From NCBI GenBank assembly GCA_949358305.1, contig OX442314.1, forward strand, positions 57,731,369 through 57,795,368: a stretch of 64,000 bases of DNA. Reading direction: 5' to 3'. Position 1 is the stretch's first letter. Each line of letters starts with the position of its first letter. The position numbers and the translations under genes were made by a program. Shown in pieces: positions 44,946-56,236 of the stretch. Under the pieces are notes generated by a model, which was not told the DNA's origin, did not search any database, and saw nothing but the letters and a program-made list of their open reading frames with translations. The stretch comes from Strigamia acuminata. Lineage: Eukaryota; Arthropoda; Chilopoda; Geophilomorpha; Linotaeniidae.

Positions 44946-46897
44946 TCTAAATTGCAAGCTTTCTAAATTAGACTGACCGTGCTGTTAACAGCTCAAAAGA
45001 GAAAGTTTCTTGCTACTAAAGGAACTTCCAAAAACCAATGTAATATTTTCCTCTTTTAGCTTGATGCTTCGAAAATAAAGACAAAGAGTCACGGAAAATT
45101 CCTGACGAACAACTTCTATTTCCAAACGGCCCTTTGCCAGAAAGGAAATTAGTGTAAAGGTTTTACGTTCGTCTTTCTTTTTTCTGTACAATAAGATTTA
45201 TCTCTCTTTGGTTCGATTTATTGCGCATCAGAACCAACGGAACTTATTGCGCTCTTGCTCCGCCTGAGGAAGCATCAATTTCGATCAAAGTGACCAATTG
45301 GGACCTCCCGCTAAGGCGATACTTTAATTTGCAACCAATGGCGAACTCTCTCGTTCCTTCATTAGTCTGAACTTATTCTTGCGCGTGGCGAATCATTTTC
45401 TTTAACTAGCTTTCGACCCCCTTCAAAGCGCTTGGATACTTTAATAAAAGTAAAACCTCTTGAAGTCGACCATAGTTTTCTATTGCCACGAATGATGAAA
45501 CCCAAAACTCCTTCTTTCATTCGGCGTCCCGAAAACTGAATAGAGAATCGAAATTCCACGCATCATCTCTTATTTCTTGCCAGCTAATTTTCCTCAAAAT
45601 CCAGTGATTTCTCTAACATATAAACTTAGCTCGCAATAAAACTTCTTATGCTATTCACGAGTTGGACCCTTAACCTGGGGTTTGCTAATTCTCCTTTCTG
45701 GTCCTTTAAAAGGCTGTCCAGTTTCTTAATTCTGCACAATCCCAAATGGATACCAACCGCGTACAAACTTAAGAGACTCGTAATTTTCTTTTCGATTAAA
45801 ACTCACACCAATCTCAAAATTGTCTATTGGGGGAACCCACGTCTTTATCTATAAAGGGAATTTATCTTTTTGCCCCTTTCCTATTAACGTAGATATGTTC
45901 ATACTTGAATGCAACTTTCGGAAACGTCGGAAATTAATTTCTAAACTCGCAATTGGAACTCAAATTTAACTCAAAGCTTTTTACCTTTAATTCATCAACG
46001 TGACAAAAAGAAAGGACTGACTAGAAACTTCAATCTCCAAAGAAAATCCAGTTCACCATAAAAAAAACCGACTAATTATGCATAAGCAATTGAAAATCAA
46101 TCCCCCCAAAAGGACACACTTCGAACTTTGAATGTGATTCGAAAAACTCAACACTTAAAATGTAAGATCGTAACGGAAATTCTCCACATCGAACGGCGCT
46201 CACAAAATTGTCAGGTCGGAAACAACTCGAAAATATGCTAGTCTGAAAATCATCCACACTAAAGTAAACTTCACAAGGCGTTTTTTCAATGACTCGCTTC
46301 ATTAGGCAAGAGTGTCTTACGACCCTCGTTGAGCCCTTTAACAGAGCACGTCCTACAAATTAAGACTACCAATATACCGCACACCAAATCGAATCCGACA
46401 TAACAACCTCGCAATATACATACACTAGCCGAACGAAACAAAACCCCCAAAACAATCCTAAAACAACTCTAAGCTAACTTAAATTAAATAAACAATTCGA
46501 AAAAAGAAAACACAAGACTCTTCTCTTCTAGTGTCATTGCGTTGTGTAAATTAGGCTCGCTCCAGAATTCCTTGCGTCGTTCTCCAATTCTCCGCTCGAG
46601 TTGAACCCTTTTTCCTTCAGCGTGCTTCGAACCGATTTCCGGCTGCGCTCCTTTTGAATCTTCCGACGACGCCGACCTTGACGAAATCGACCATTTGCTG
46701 TTGTGTAACGCTTCCAAATAGTCGCTGCCATCTTGCTAACTCGTCTGCTGCGTTGTCTGACCCCTTCACGCTTTTCTTTCTCTCGAACGGAATTTTCGAC
46801 CGCGCCTTCTACTCGACGTTGCCGTCTCACTTCAACGAAATGCCGTTCCTCTCTCCCTCGCTTCCTCGCACTTCGCTTTTCGACTCGTTCGGGATCC

Positions 46898-46915
46898 TGG
46901 TGTTGCACGGCGCCA
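46898..46915 (-). promoter_or_regulatory. primer-binding-site-like sequence of the LARD-like element
   Basis: The minus strand reads TGGCGCCGTGCAACACCA, which has the TGG start of a tRNA-complementary site. The 12-nt distance from the LTR is longer than usual, and I cannot name the tRNA. Confidence 0.45.
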
Positions 46916-46927
46916 CAAAAAAGCCTA

Positions 46928-49489
46928 TGTTGCCAGCGGACCGTCGTGGCGAAAGCCACTGGCAAACTAGTAGCTTTGTAATAAACATTAAAACGATCCC
47001 AGCGATGCACGGCGCGTTCTTCCATTCGACTCGGTCGGAAATAATGAGCGATTTGTTTTCGCATATCATATTTCCTCACAGATCCGTCGTCAAATTCATC
47101 CCTTGGTCCTTGGAAACTGGAATACCGTTCCTTCACAATGAACATGACTCAGAGTAGGAAGTTCTCAAATTATGAAGAATCGCTAATGGCGGCGATTCGA
47201 ATAACGCGCGCGCCTACGGAGGAAATCATATACTCCCGAAGAACTAACAAAATACGATGTTTATTCGTACATAATTAAATCTTAACTGTTCTTACAATGT
47301 ATAAACTCGTGCCACGGTCTCTAATAACAATAAACGTCAACACGAGAGCACTATTAATAAAATAGATAACAATATATCAAAAACCCAATGTCTCAAAACG
47401 GCCTCCGTACAACAAAACAAGAACGGCCGTTGAGAGTTCAAATTACACCAAAAAACTTGTCTTTAATATCGAAAATCGTGCATATAAATAACCCAAACCC
47501 TAATGATTATTTAATACAGCGAAAATGACTTGAAAGAAGGTGTAAACCCTCAAAATATAAAACCTCAGCGAACATTGAATGGAAATCTCGAAAACCCGAA
47601 AACTGCTACATTTCGCCACGAGACGTCGCCTAATCAATGTCAACGGAAACTTAATCTAATTGTCGCGTCCTACTTTGTATAGGTTTAAATAGCGCTAACG
47701 TGTAATACTTTACCTGTGATCAATTATGCAAATACCCAAATGAATACCAAATGTATGTAAATAAACAGGTAATTTATTCACCAGGCTTTATGCCTTTAAA
47801 ATACACTCAGTATACAACTAAAGTCGACTTGGTCAGAGTCGAACAAAGGATTTCTCAAGATGGCGTCGTCGGTTCCGCGTGGTCGGCGGAACAAAGGCGG
47901 CGTCTCGAGTTGTCGTAAATTCGTCACGGATTCGTCGTCACGGACGCGGTGGAATGCTCTCTCGAGTCTTCTATCCGTGCCTGTTGTCTAGGGTTTGGTT
48001 TAGCGTCGCAGAGGCCTCGTCTAGGAACTTTGGGGTTCCCTACAAAGCACTCGGACACTTACTTCGGCGAATAATCGTCTGGGCGATTATTCTGGGTGAT
48101 TTCACAAGGGCTATTCTCGTGCTTTCGCAGGAATAGCTCGCAAGTGACTTCGTGAGAGTTACAGTTTGCACTTTACTCAGCGATCCTCGATCAATCCTAA
48201 CTTGTAGTTGAAGTTGGCCTGACGGTGAGGTAGTTGCTGTGTTCTTGGTGTCGTTTGTGTAAGTTCTGACTTTAGGCGGGAAAACACAGCCTTTTATGCA
48301 GTGGGGTGAAGGGCCGGCGATCAACCAATGGGGGCTGACCACCAGCCGCTTCCTCCCCCTCGGGGCACACACCTGCCATGGGGAGGTGGAGCCAACTCGG
48401 GGGGGAACGACTCTTCAATCATAGTGACTCAGAGGACAAGTATCCGCCCTGGGGGGACACTTATCCAACTGGGTCACCACATAATCAATCGCGATTCTCG
48501 AATCCCGGACATGGTCACTGTCTTAATACGAAGAAAGAACCCAAATAATGCATTCTCGACACTCGTTGTGCGCATTTAATAAATCCCTTGCATCGCACGG
48601 AATTAAATTCCCATCTCCCGCACTAAACCCAATGCTATTCGCGGGCGAGTTAAAAAACCCGAACTCGACCGAAAAGATGCACGATGCGCCAAATCACGTG
48701 ACACTCGACCAAACGATTGAATCTTATCCGAAACACAAAACAACGAAAAAGTAATCAACTAATCAATTCGAAATCGTATTAAAATCACACAATAAAAACT
48801 TAAGTCGAACAAATCTCAATCTGAATCAAATTAAATCTCAATCGAAAACGAGGCTCGTTGCACCAACTGTCTCCTAATGGCGGTTTTAGCCGATCAACGC
48901 TCCTTGGTGACCAACGAAGCTTCGCCTCTGCCCAACGCCGAATCATCGGGTTTCAATCCACGGTAAATTACATCCAAAGCTATTCATTTAATCAACGGAG
49001 TGATTTCTAACCTAATGCATTTAAATCTACAGGTTCAAACAACATCTTCCCGAGTGCGCTACGAGTTTCGCCAGACCAAACCGCTTGATAAACTGCGACG
49101 ATCTCGCCTTATGCTTCGAGACTCATCCTTGCCCTTATCTCCTCAATTATCGACCAAGTGCTTGCATTTACCGAGTCAGATAAGTCCCCGAGAAAATAAG
49201 CTTTAAACCAACTAGGACCGAAATTAAAAACCTTAACTTTTCCCTTGTAGATGAGCCCGATGCCCGAACTTAACACAAGATGGCGCTCTGCGCTCACCTC
49301 TCATTTCTAACATTGCGAACTCTTCGAGAAATTGAGACCTTCAAAGAAACGAAATGACCGAAACGATTCAGCGAACCCCGACAACTTACAAGGTAAACAT
49401 TCCACGAATGGTAACTCGAATCATGCAAATGAACCAAAGTTTCTTTCTCCTTTCCGAATATTAATTTTGTTGCGTATCTGCTCGCAACA
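46928..49489 (-). repeat. LTR (5' copy) of the LARD-like element
   Basis: Identical to 39,258-41,819 as far as I can read. Confidence 0.93.
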
Positions 49490-50799
49490 GCTGTCTTTGC
49501 AGCGGGGGGTTTTGTTTCTTTGGGTTTTGTCCCTGGGGCGATGGGGTCATTGCCCACTTTGACATCGTACTTCTCCTTGTCTGCTAATACTTTCTTGTAT
49601 ATCCGTTCTAGATCACCTTTGTCTAAATTGTTTATTTCTAGACGGCTACGAATATCAGGGGTTGCATAGCGTTGCATCATTTTACGCGCAACAATTCCGT
49701 TGTACGTAGATTGCTGTCGCCAACAGTTATAGTACCGAAGTACATAATGATAGACGGTTTCGCCCTCTTCCGCCACTTGTTCGAAACAACGTTCACCGCG
49801 TTGGTCCTCGTTCAGCCCGAAACGGTTTTGAAACACGGTCTTAAATTCGTCCCACACCGTAAGGTGCGGAGCAAAATCGTCAAACCAAGTCAAGGCCACT
49901 CCAGACAAATATGCCGGGACACATTGCGTAATCGCTTCGTTGAGGGGGCAACCTTTATTACGTGCTGCTCCGATTACAGCATCTATAAACGCGCTGCACT
50001 CTGCAGGAGTTCCTTCCCCAGTGAAGCGTGGTACCTCTAGACCCTTGAAATTATAACGACGTGACTCGTTTTGCAGAGAACTGTTTTGGTCTTGGGGAGG
50101 GGGTGAGCGATCTCGCTCTTGTCGTTGGCGGTTCTCCTGGCCAGCTTGAAATGCCGTAAAGCTTGCGGCCATCTGCCTCACACTGTCGGCCAAAGTTAAT
50201 AAGGTATCATTTGGAATTGAGGAATTGTTAGAAGTATGCGATTGATGCGAGCGAGGGGAAGTATTCAAACGTCTACGCGGGGTCGATTGGTGGTTCAAAA
50301 TTGGATTATTTACAGGCGGAGGAGTTGTGGGTCTGGATAGCGATCCGTTAGTTAAATTATTTCCATTATTTGGTTGGGTTAAGGTTGCTTGGGCTTGCGC
50401 TTGAACGTTGGCTAGGGCTTGGGTAGCGGCTGCTGCTCGAGCGTCGGCGGCGGCCTGCGCATCGAGAGCGGCTTGGACATTGATGGCGGCCTGAGCATCG
50501 GCGGCCATCTGAGCGTCTATTGCGGCTTGAGCATCGGCTCGAACCTGTGCTTCCTTATCATCCAAAGCTTGTAACGACTTGGTAATAAAATCGTTGACGC
50601 CAACATAATTCGCTGGGTCTAATCCCATTTTTGCGCCTAAATTCAAAAGCGCTGCCAAGTCAATAACTTCTGGATTGGTCAGATCCAACGTTATCGGCGG
50701 GGTTTGGCTACTTCCACTCTGGGGTTCAATGTTACTAGTATTCAACGCGCTTGGCGATGTAACGACCTTGGGATTGGGAAGAGGTGGTCTTGGTGCCAT
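49490..50799 (-). CDS. gag of the large Gypsy element, N-terminal segment (capsid)
   Basis: It starts at ATG 50,797-50,799. Residues 1-75 are Pro/Ser-rich then hydrophobic. Residues about 75-145 are an Ala/Gln-rich helix with an irregular heptad/undecad repeat (AQAAIDAQMAADAQAAI). A Ser/Pro/Asn-rich linker follows, then the retrotransposon capsid domain at about 245-420 (LEVPRFTGEGTPAECSAF, PAYLSGVALTWFDDF, YHYVLRYYNCWRQQS). The frame reaches the 10.2-kb element at 49,490, beyond which it picks up 65 foreign codons. The true continuation is at 39,257. Total gag would be about 613 residues. Confidence 0.92.
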
Positions 50800-52002
50800 C
50801 GTAAATTATTCAAACTTGTAAATGCAAATAATCACAAATAAACCTAGTTTTTCTACCTTGTTTTTCTTGAAAACTTCTGATATTATCAGAAAACTCAAGT
50901 GAATATTAGATCAAAAATTTTACTTTTGACCCTAACGCAATGGAATTCCTAAATTCGGATGAATTCAAGAAAAATACGCTTTTACAGCAAATATCGCCAA
51001 ACACTATTGATTAAACTTCCAGAAGGGTAAATAAAAGGCAAATTGAATTGTCCTACCGTCAGTGGAGTGTTCGAATCTAGTTGTAGTGATTGATCAAAAT
51101 CTGCGATTCAGCTTGCAATGAAGTGGTCGTCTGGCACACGAAGGAACACAGAAGGAGTACTTCGAGAAGTGAAGGGAAGTGAGGGAAAACTAGGGTTTTA
51201 TAACTTTTGGAAGGCACAAAGAGAATAATTATTTGGCAGACATGAGATTATGTTAATGTCGATAATTGTCCAGTCTGGCGACAGAAAGTCGGCAAAGAAA
51301 AGTTGGAACAATAAACAGGATCTTGAAACAATAGGGATTAAATATTGGTGCAGAGGTGCTACATTTTTGGTAGGTCTAAAGTCTCAAAAATAGGTTTTAG
51401 AAGTTGAAAGTTTCAAGATGTTAACCCATTTAGATTATTTGATATAAGAGCAGAATTTAATTTGAATTACTTGTTATGAAAATTAGTTAATTTGAATGTT
51501 AATTCTAAATTTATAGAAAGTTGTTAGTAATTAAGTAAATATTGGAATAATAGTTTTATAATGTGCTTGAAGTAGTTTAGAGAAATGAATACTTTAATTT
51601 TAGTGAAATGTCTAATTTTGAAGGGAAGTTTCAGGTTGATTTAATTGGTAAAAGCTGGGGTCTTTGACTTGCAAACTCAGTAGGGGTTGAGGGGTGAACG
51701 GTTGAGAAGAAGGAGGGGAAAAGTCTTTAAGTGATAGCCTTAGGCTAGTTGACAAACACCTGTTTCTTTGGCACACTTCAACCTGTTTTACACAAAAACT
51801 GAAAAATTCACTTTATATACAAATTAGACACATAAAACCCATAAATTAAGATTTTAAACACTATAATTAAATGAAATATTTACAGCTCTTTGATTTTCAA
51901 ACACAAAATCAGATATTTACATTTTTCGCAATTTTTTTGATAATTGCATCAAATCACTCTATCAACTTTTACAATTATGCAAATTAGCTACTTAGTATGC
52001 AT
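50800..52002. other. 5' leader of the large Gypsy element
   Basis: 1.2 kb between the primer-binding site and the gag ATG, with no recognisable ORF. Long leaders of this kind normally hold packaging signals, but none can be identified by eye. Confidence 0.6.
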
Positions 52003-52020
52003 ATCCTGTCGCGGACGCCA
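52003..52020 (-). promoter_or_regulatory. primer-binding site of the large Gypsy element
   Basis: The minus strand reads TGGCGTCCGCGACAGGAT, 2 nt inside the LTR. The complementary tRNA 3' end has discriminator G and a CCTGT T-stem strand, as in serine tRNAs. The isoacceptor is an inference. Confidence 0.75.
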
Positions 52021-52022
52021 CT

Positions 52023-55000
52023 TGTGACGGAATAAAGGACATGAATATATAATTAGTATGATGTAAAGGAATAGTTAAGGGGTTAAGTTAGGCTGCACTG
52101 CAATGGCGGTTGCAGTTAAGGCGGGAAAGAGCTCTTGAGTGACGTGAGTCACTTGAGAGGGTGAAAGGGGGTCATTGGCACGTGACCACAAGTAGTTTTA
52201 ATAACTTTAGATGCAGTAAGGTAAATAAAGAGTAAAACCATTGTAATAAAACATCTGACTTCGATTAACAAGCGACAGCATAAGTTGATAGAGTGTAAGT
52301 GAATAAATGTATGAATGAGCCACACAAGTGTGTAATCTAAAGTAACTAATCTAATTTAATAAGTCCAAATGAACAAACACAATCCAAAATATATATATGT
52401 ACAAATATATACAAATATATCAGCGCTAGTAACAAGGCCTCCAATACAAGTTGGGGTTATACAGGGTGAACAAAAAGTCTGTATCTTTACTTAATATTTC
52501 TGAAAGTGCTGACAATGGATCTAATCTGATGATGGCAAAGTACTAAAGTTGGGTGGGGAAATCTTTTGATGACCCAAAATTTGACCTTGAGTTGTTCCTT
52601 CAAGGTCATTGGGAAATTATCTCGGAAACCGTTAGAGATAGACAGAAATTTCCAATTGTAAACTTGTAGACCATCATTTGTTTAGTCTAAAAATGACTAA
52701 TGCTCAAATCTTTTGTACTAAAATTATTTAAGAAAATCGCAATTTTCTAAAGTAAACACAAGTAAAAAAAAAATGCCCCAAATTGAAAAAGTGTCAAAAA
52801 CGTGCTGATTAGACGTAAAATGATCCAAAAAATCGATTCCCCTGGTCGGAATTTGCATATCTAGCACCGTTGCAGAGATATGGGCAAAAAACTGAATTTT
52901 TTTATGACTTTCTTTTCAAAACTACTTTTTCAATTGTGATTTTCTTAAAATTTTTTAGTACAAAAGATTTGAGAATTAGTCATTTTTAGACTAAACAAAT
53001 GTTGCTCTACAAGTTTACAATTGGAAATTTCTGTCTATCTCTAATGGTTTCTGAGATAATTTTAAGAAAATTGCCAATTTTCTTAAAATTTCTTAAAATT
53101 TCTTTTCAAAAATTCAGTTTTCTGCCCATATCTCTGCAACGGTGCTAGATATGCAAATTCCGACCAGGGGAATCAAGTTTTTGGATCATTTTACGTCTAA
53201 TCAGCACGTTTTTGACACTTTTTCAATTTGGGGCATTTTTTCTTTGACTTGAGTTTACTTTAGAAAATTGCGATTTTCTTAAATAATTTTAGTACAAAAG
53301 ATTTGAGCATTAGTCATTTTTAGACTAAACAAATGATGGTCTACAAGTTTACAATTGGAAATTTCTGTCTATCTCTAACGGTTTCCGAGATAATTTTCCA
53401 ATGACCTTGAAGGAACAACTCAAGGTCAAATTTTGGGTCACCAAAAGATTTCCCCACCCAACTTTAGTACTTTGCCATCATCAGATTAGATGCATTGTCA
53501 GCACTTTCAGAAATATTAAGTAAAGATACAGACTTTTTGTTCACCCTGTATAAAGACATAAAATATATTACGCTGACATATGCAAAAGATGCAGAGGGGT
53601 GCATGAGGAATTCATGGCCCGAAGCTAAAAAGGGGTTTGAACAAAGTGAAAGAGTGTGCGCTCTTTTAATTGCGCTACACGCATGTGTAAAGGGGGAATT
53701 AAAAGGGGCAATAAAATGGCGGCTCAATCAATGCTTCTTCGACTGCAATTCGGTTCGACTGCAATTTGGTATTAAAGGTGTCGTCACAAACATACATTGG
53801 TCTTGAAGAAGACCAATGGGGCTAAAACTAATGATGCATTAATTTGGAAGAGTTCAATAAGAGTGCAAACTCTTAGTTGAACGTTTTGGTGGGCTTAAAG
53901 ACCCAAGAAAATGGCTAAGGGAAAAGCAACACAGCCATTGAATGTCAAGTTGAGTCGGCAGAGCCTTCTGCTAAACTCATTAGGCTTAACATTGAAGAAT
54001 AACCATTATTCAACAGGACCTGGCTAACTGTGTGCAAGGTGTGTTTTGAGCGACTGCTCTAGCGGTGCAAAGGACAGCTACACACATTGAGGTAGTCACT
54101 GATTGCTCAGTGCTAAGTGTCTATGTGTAGCAACTTTGATAAGAAGGATTGTGACACATTGAGATGCAAATCAATTGCTTGATTTGAAGTGCTATGTCAC
54201 AATAACCATAGGATGAGGTAAGGGGAATTTCATATCAAAATGATATGGTTCCAATGAAAATGAGTATAAGGAGTGATTAGCTAACAGTTGACAATACAAA
54301 AGTAAAAGGTAACCACTAACAACTCACTCTTGATTTAAGAGCCATTGAGGGCTTGATGAAATTCATCAAGACTTGCTAACTAATAATTCAAGAGTGTAAA
54401 TGAAACATGGCTTACCTATTTACACGAATCCACGGTCAACAGTCATTGAGTCCAGTTGTTCAAAAGGGTTGAGGGATTTTGGCGGGAAAATCCACCAACA
54501 AAGCCAGGGCGGCAAAGTTGGAGTAGAGGCAACAAAACCTATCTTTACAACTCCATTGCCATCCTACTTCCCCCAGCTGTCAACTGCAGGAAGTTTTACA
54601 TGTTTGCCCAGTAATTAAATACCATATAAGCTCACATGTTGCTCGTAGGGCAACCAACTAAAGCTAGATAGTGCGTCAAAACTTGACGCACAATATAAAG
54701 TCACACCAACAAAGGTAAAAACAGAATATGTGTAAAGTCAAAATAATGGGCAAAATCTGCGTAGAAAGCTTTGAACAAAGCTTATATAGACAAACCAAAC
54801 AATACCTCATTGGAATGGAACCAATGGGGTAAATAGACCAATGACAAAATGAGAGCTATCTCATTAGTATGAAGCGGGAAAGCTTCACAAAGCAAATACC
54901 TCATTAGAATGTAAACAAGGAGGAGTGCATAAGGGGTCAAGAGTTCTCTTGGCCTGTGCAAGGTCACTCTCTCTAATGTTTACAAACAACACAAGGGGGA

Positions 55001-55247
55001 GTAAACAACATAGTCGCTCAGTCTTGGCTTCACTGTATAGTGACTCATCCAAGATGGCGACTGGTGTAATAACACACTATAAACTGTAAGAAAATGCTTA
55101 TGGCCGTGAGCCAGTGGCTCACTTATAGCGCCTAGGACTCATATAATATTAATATACCTAGTAATAAAAACTGAGGAACTCAGAGCTGGAGTTAAGAAAA
55201 CCTTTATTTAAAGTATTACCAACCTACGGTATTTTGGTACCGTCACA
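52023..55247 (-). repeat. 5' LTR of the large Gypsy element, enlarged by a foldback insertion
   Basis: 3225 bp including the 1091-bp foldback; about 2134 bp without it. Same TGTGACGG/CCGTCACA ends as 22,020-24,070. Conserved blocks include the bZIP-like palindrome at about 52,132-52,159. Several stretches differ by indels of 10-50 bp from the other LTR. Confidence 0.85.
52460..53550. mobile_element. foldback transposon (1091 bp) inside the LTR, TA target site
   Basis: It begins TACAGGGTGAACAAAAAGTC and ends with its inverse. The two arms are inverse repeats for more than 400 bp around a centre at about 53,000. TA lies on both sides (52,458-52,459; 53,551-53,552), and the sister LTR at about 22,450 lacks the element. 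No coding capacity. The TA target suggests a Tc1/mariner-like mobiliser. Confidence 0.85.
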
Positions 55248-55480
55248 TACTTTATGCACAGTTTGTTATATTCCGGTTTCGTGGGTGCTGAGGGATTCAA
55301 ATTGCGGCAATTGGCAACTAGCTCGTAAGCAAACAGCTTGCAATTGACATTAAAGGAGAGAGTTCCATGCTCATGAGGGGTGCAGAGTTGAATTGCATTG
55401 GTCAACATGTTCAATTTACCAAAATCAACATGATTAAACACTACTAGCGCTGAGCGCCAGGCCAAATGCGCTAATCGCAT
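55248..55480 (-). pseudogene. retropepsin-gene remnant, 5' half (other half at 21,698-22,019)
   Basis: A frame from ATG 55,478-55,480 runs through a helical region (VDFGKLNMLTNAIQLC) to KLCIK at the insertion point. The codons at the border (ATA AAG TA.) are completed in frame by the left flank at 22,013. It is the N-terminal part of the split protease ORF and probably includes a gag-protease linker. Its last codons (YVTVPKYRR) come from the LTR. Confidence 0.65.
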
Positions 55481-55814
55481 AAATTACCCCACAAAGGAGA
55501 TCTCTACAAAATGACAAGATAACACACAATAAAAAGGAAATGAAAAAATGACACTTTGTCTCGGAGTGACAACAAAAAAGTAAAGAAACAGCGCAACACC
55601 GAGCGCAAATAAAATTATCACAGTTCGGGAAAAAGTCGATGCTAATTGCATGATAAAATAAAAATCCGCATTCAACGCGACTTAAGGGTGAATATGCGTG
55701 GAAAAAGTCACGTTTAGTTCACTTAGTCAAAAAATAAGAAAACAAAGTCACAATCGGAAAAGTTTAAAAAAGTTAAAAAAAAAATTATTTTTAAAAAAAT
55801 ATCTATCTTCCAGA
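55481..55814. other. no recognisable gene
   Basis: AT-rich. A 63-codon hydrophobic frame at 55,484-55,675 (-) has no known similarity. Confidence 0.45.
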
Positions 55815-55998
55815 AAAAAATTCGGTTTTTTATTAAAAAATTTGGTTTTTTATTAAAAAAATTTGGTTTTTTATTAAAAAATTTGGTTTTTTATTAAAAA
55901 AATTTGGTTTTTTATTAAAAAAATTGGTTTTTTATTTAAAAAATTGGTTTTTTATTAAAAAATTTGGTTTTTCATTTAAAAATTCGATTTTTCATTAA
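55815..55998. repeat. AT-rich tandem repeat, ~21-bp unit (about 9 copies)
   Basis: The unit is close to TTTGGTTTTTTATTAAAAAA with A/T slippage. Each copy holds an A-run/T-run inverse pair. Confidence 0.9.
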
Positions 55999-56005
55999 AA
56001 AATTC

Positions 56006-56236
56006 CTAGGTTATGAATTCGCGCATCAAGGCAATCACAGTGTAAGTGATCGCGTCACCAAGCTGCTGCTCGGTCCTCGGGCGATGACAGTCGAGGGCCT
56101 CGGTGATGAGCTGCTCGAACTTTTTAATGTGGCTGTCTTCCAAGGGACTGAGCAGGTTGGCGTGAACAGAACAAATTCCATTTTTGGGAGTCCCAACGTT
56201 GGGACCATATTCCTATCAGAGATTGTGGTGTTTGAT
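56006..56236 (-). pseudogene. short coding remnant, possibly ORF3- or gag-related
   Basis: One minus-strand frame of about 75 codons (LLSPLEDSHIKKFEQLITEA, then ITYTVIALMREF) ends at TAG 56,006. It is protein-like, GC-richer than its surroundings and lacks a start. The pattern of helices resembles part of the ORF3 C-terminal domain, but the match is too weak to assign. Confidence 0.35.

Larger units (their letters stand above)
41820..46927. other. non-coding interior of the LARD-like element
   Basis: 5.1 kb without recognisable domains. It includes a degenerate tandem array at about 44,695-44,945 built on GGACCAACTGTTAACCGACT-like units, four copies in two subtypes. A basic 66-codon frame starting MAATIWKRY at about 46,732 might be a vestige of gag, but I cannot support it. 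Confidence 0.6.
39258..49489 (-). mobile_element. non-coding long-LTR retrotransposon derivative (LARD-like, 10,232 bp)
   Basis: Direct repeats of 2562 bp at 39,258-41,819 and 46,928-49,489 begin TGTTGC and end GCAACA, and appear identical. GCTG is duplicated outside. The 5.1-kb interior has no protein domain or ORF above about 80 codons apart from one spanning the LTR edge. A PBS-like TGGCGCCGTGCAACACC (minus strand) starts 12 nt inside the right LTR, and GGTGGGAGCGA abuts the left LTR as a polypurine-like tract, so sense is probably minus. With 4-bp duplication and TG...CA ends it must have been mobilised in trans, probably by a Gypsy element. It split the gag of the large element. Confidence 0.88.
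22020..55247 (-). mobile_element. large Gypsy element with ORF3, expanded to 33.2 kb by nested insertions
   Basis: The two outer repeats begin TGTGACGG and end CCGTCACA, and the 6-bp direct repeat lies outside them. A tRNA-complementary primer-binding site sits 2 nt inside the right LTR, so the minus strand is the sense strand. Order: LTR, leader (50,800-52,002), gag, -1 frameshift, pol with protease-RT-RNase H-integrase, about 1.1 kb non-coding, ORF3, 0.8 kb, LTR. Subtracting the BEL element, the 10.2-kb element, the MITE and the foldback leaves about 15 kb, large for Gypsy. It inserted into another Gypsy-like protease gene. Confidence 0.85.

Noticed and set aside
46885-46915. tRNA-like 3' end (GTTCGGGATCC...GCGCCA)
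   Set aside because: No 5' acceptor, D-arm or anticodon arm upstream. It is better explained as a primer-binding site.
46534-47145. 203-codon minus ORF across the LTR border of the LARD-like element
   Set aside because: Basic, low-complexity composition, no capsid or knuckle motif. The first half is LTR sequence also present at 39,251-39,475.
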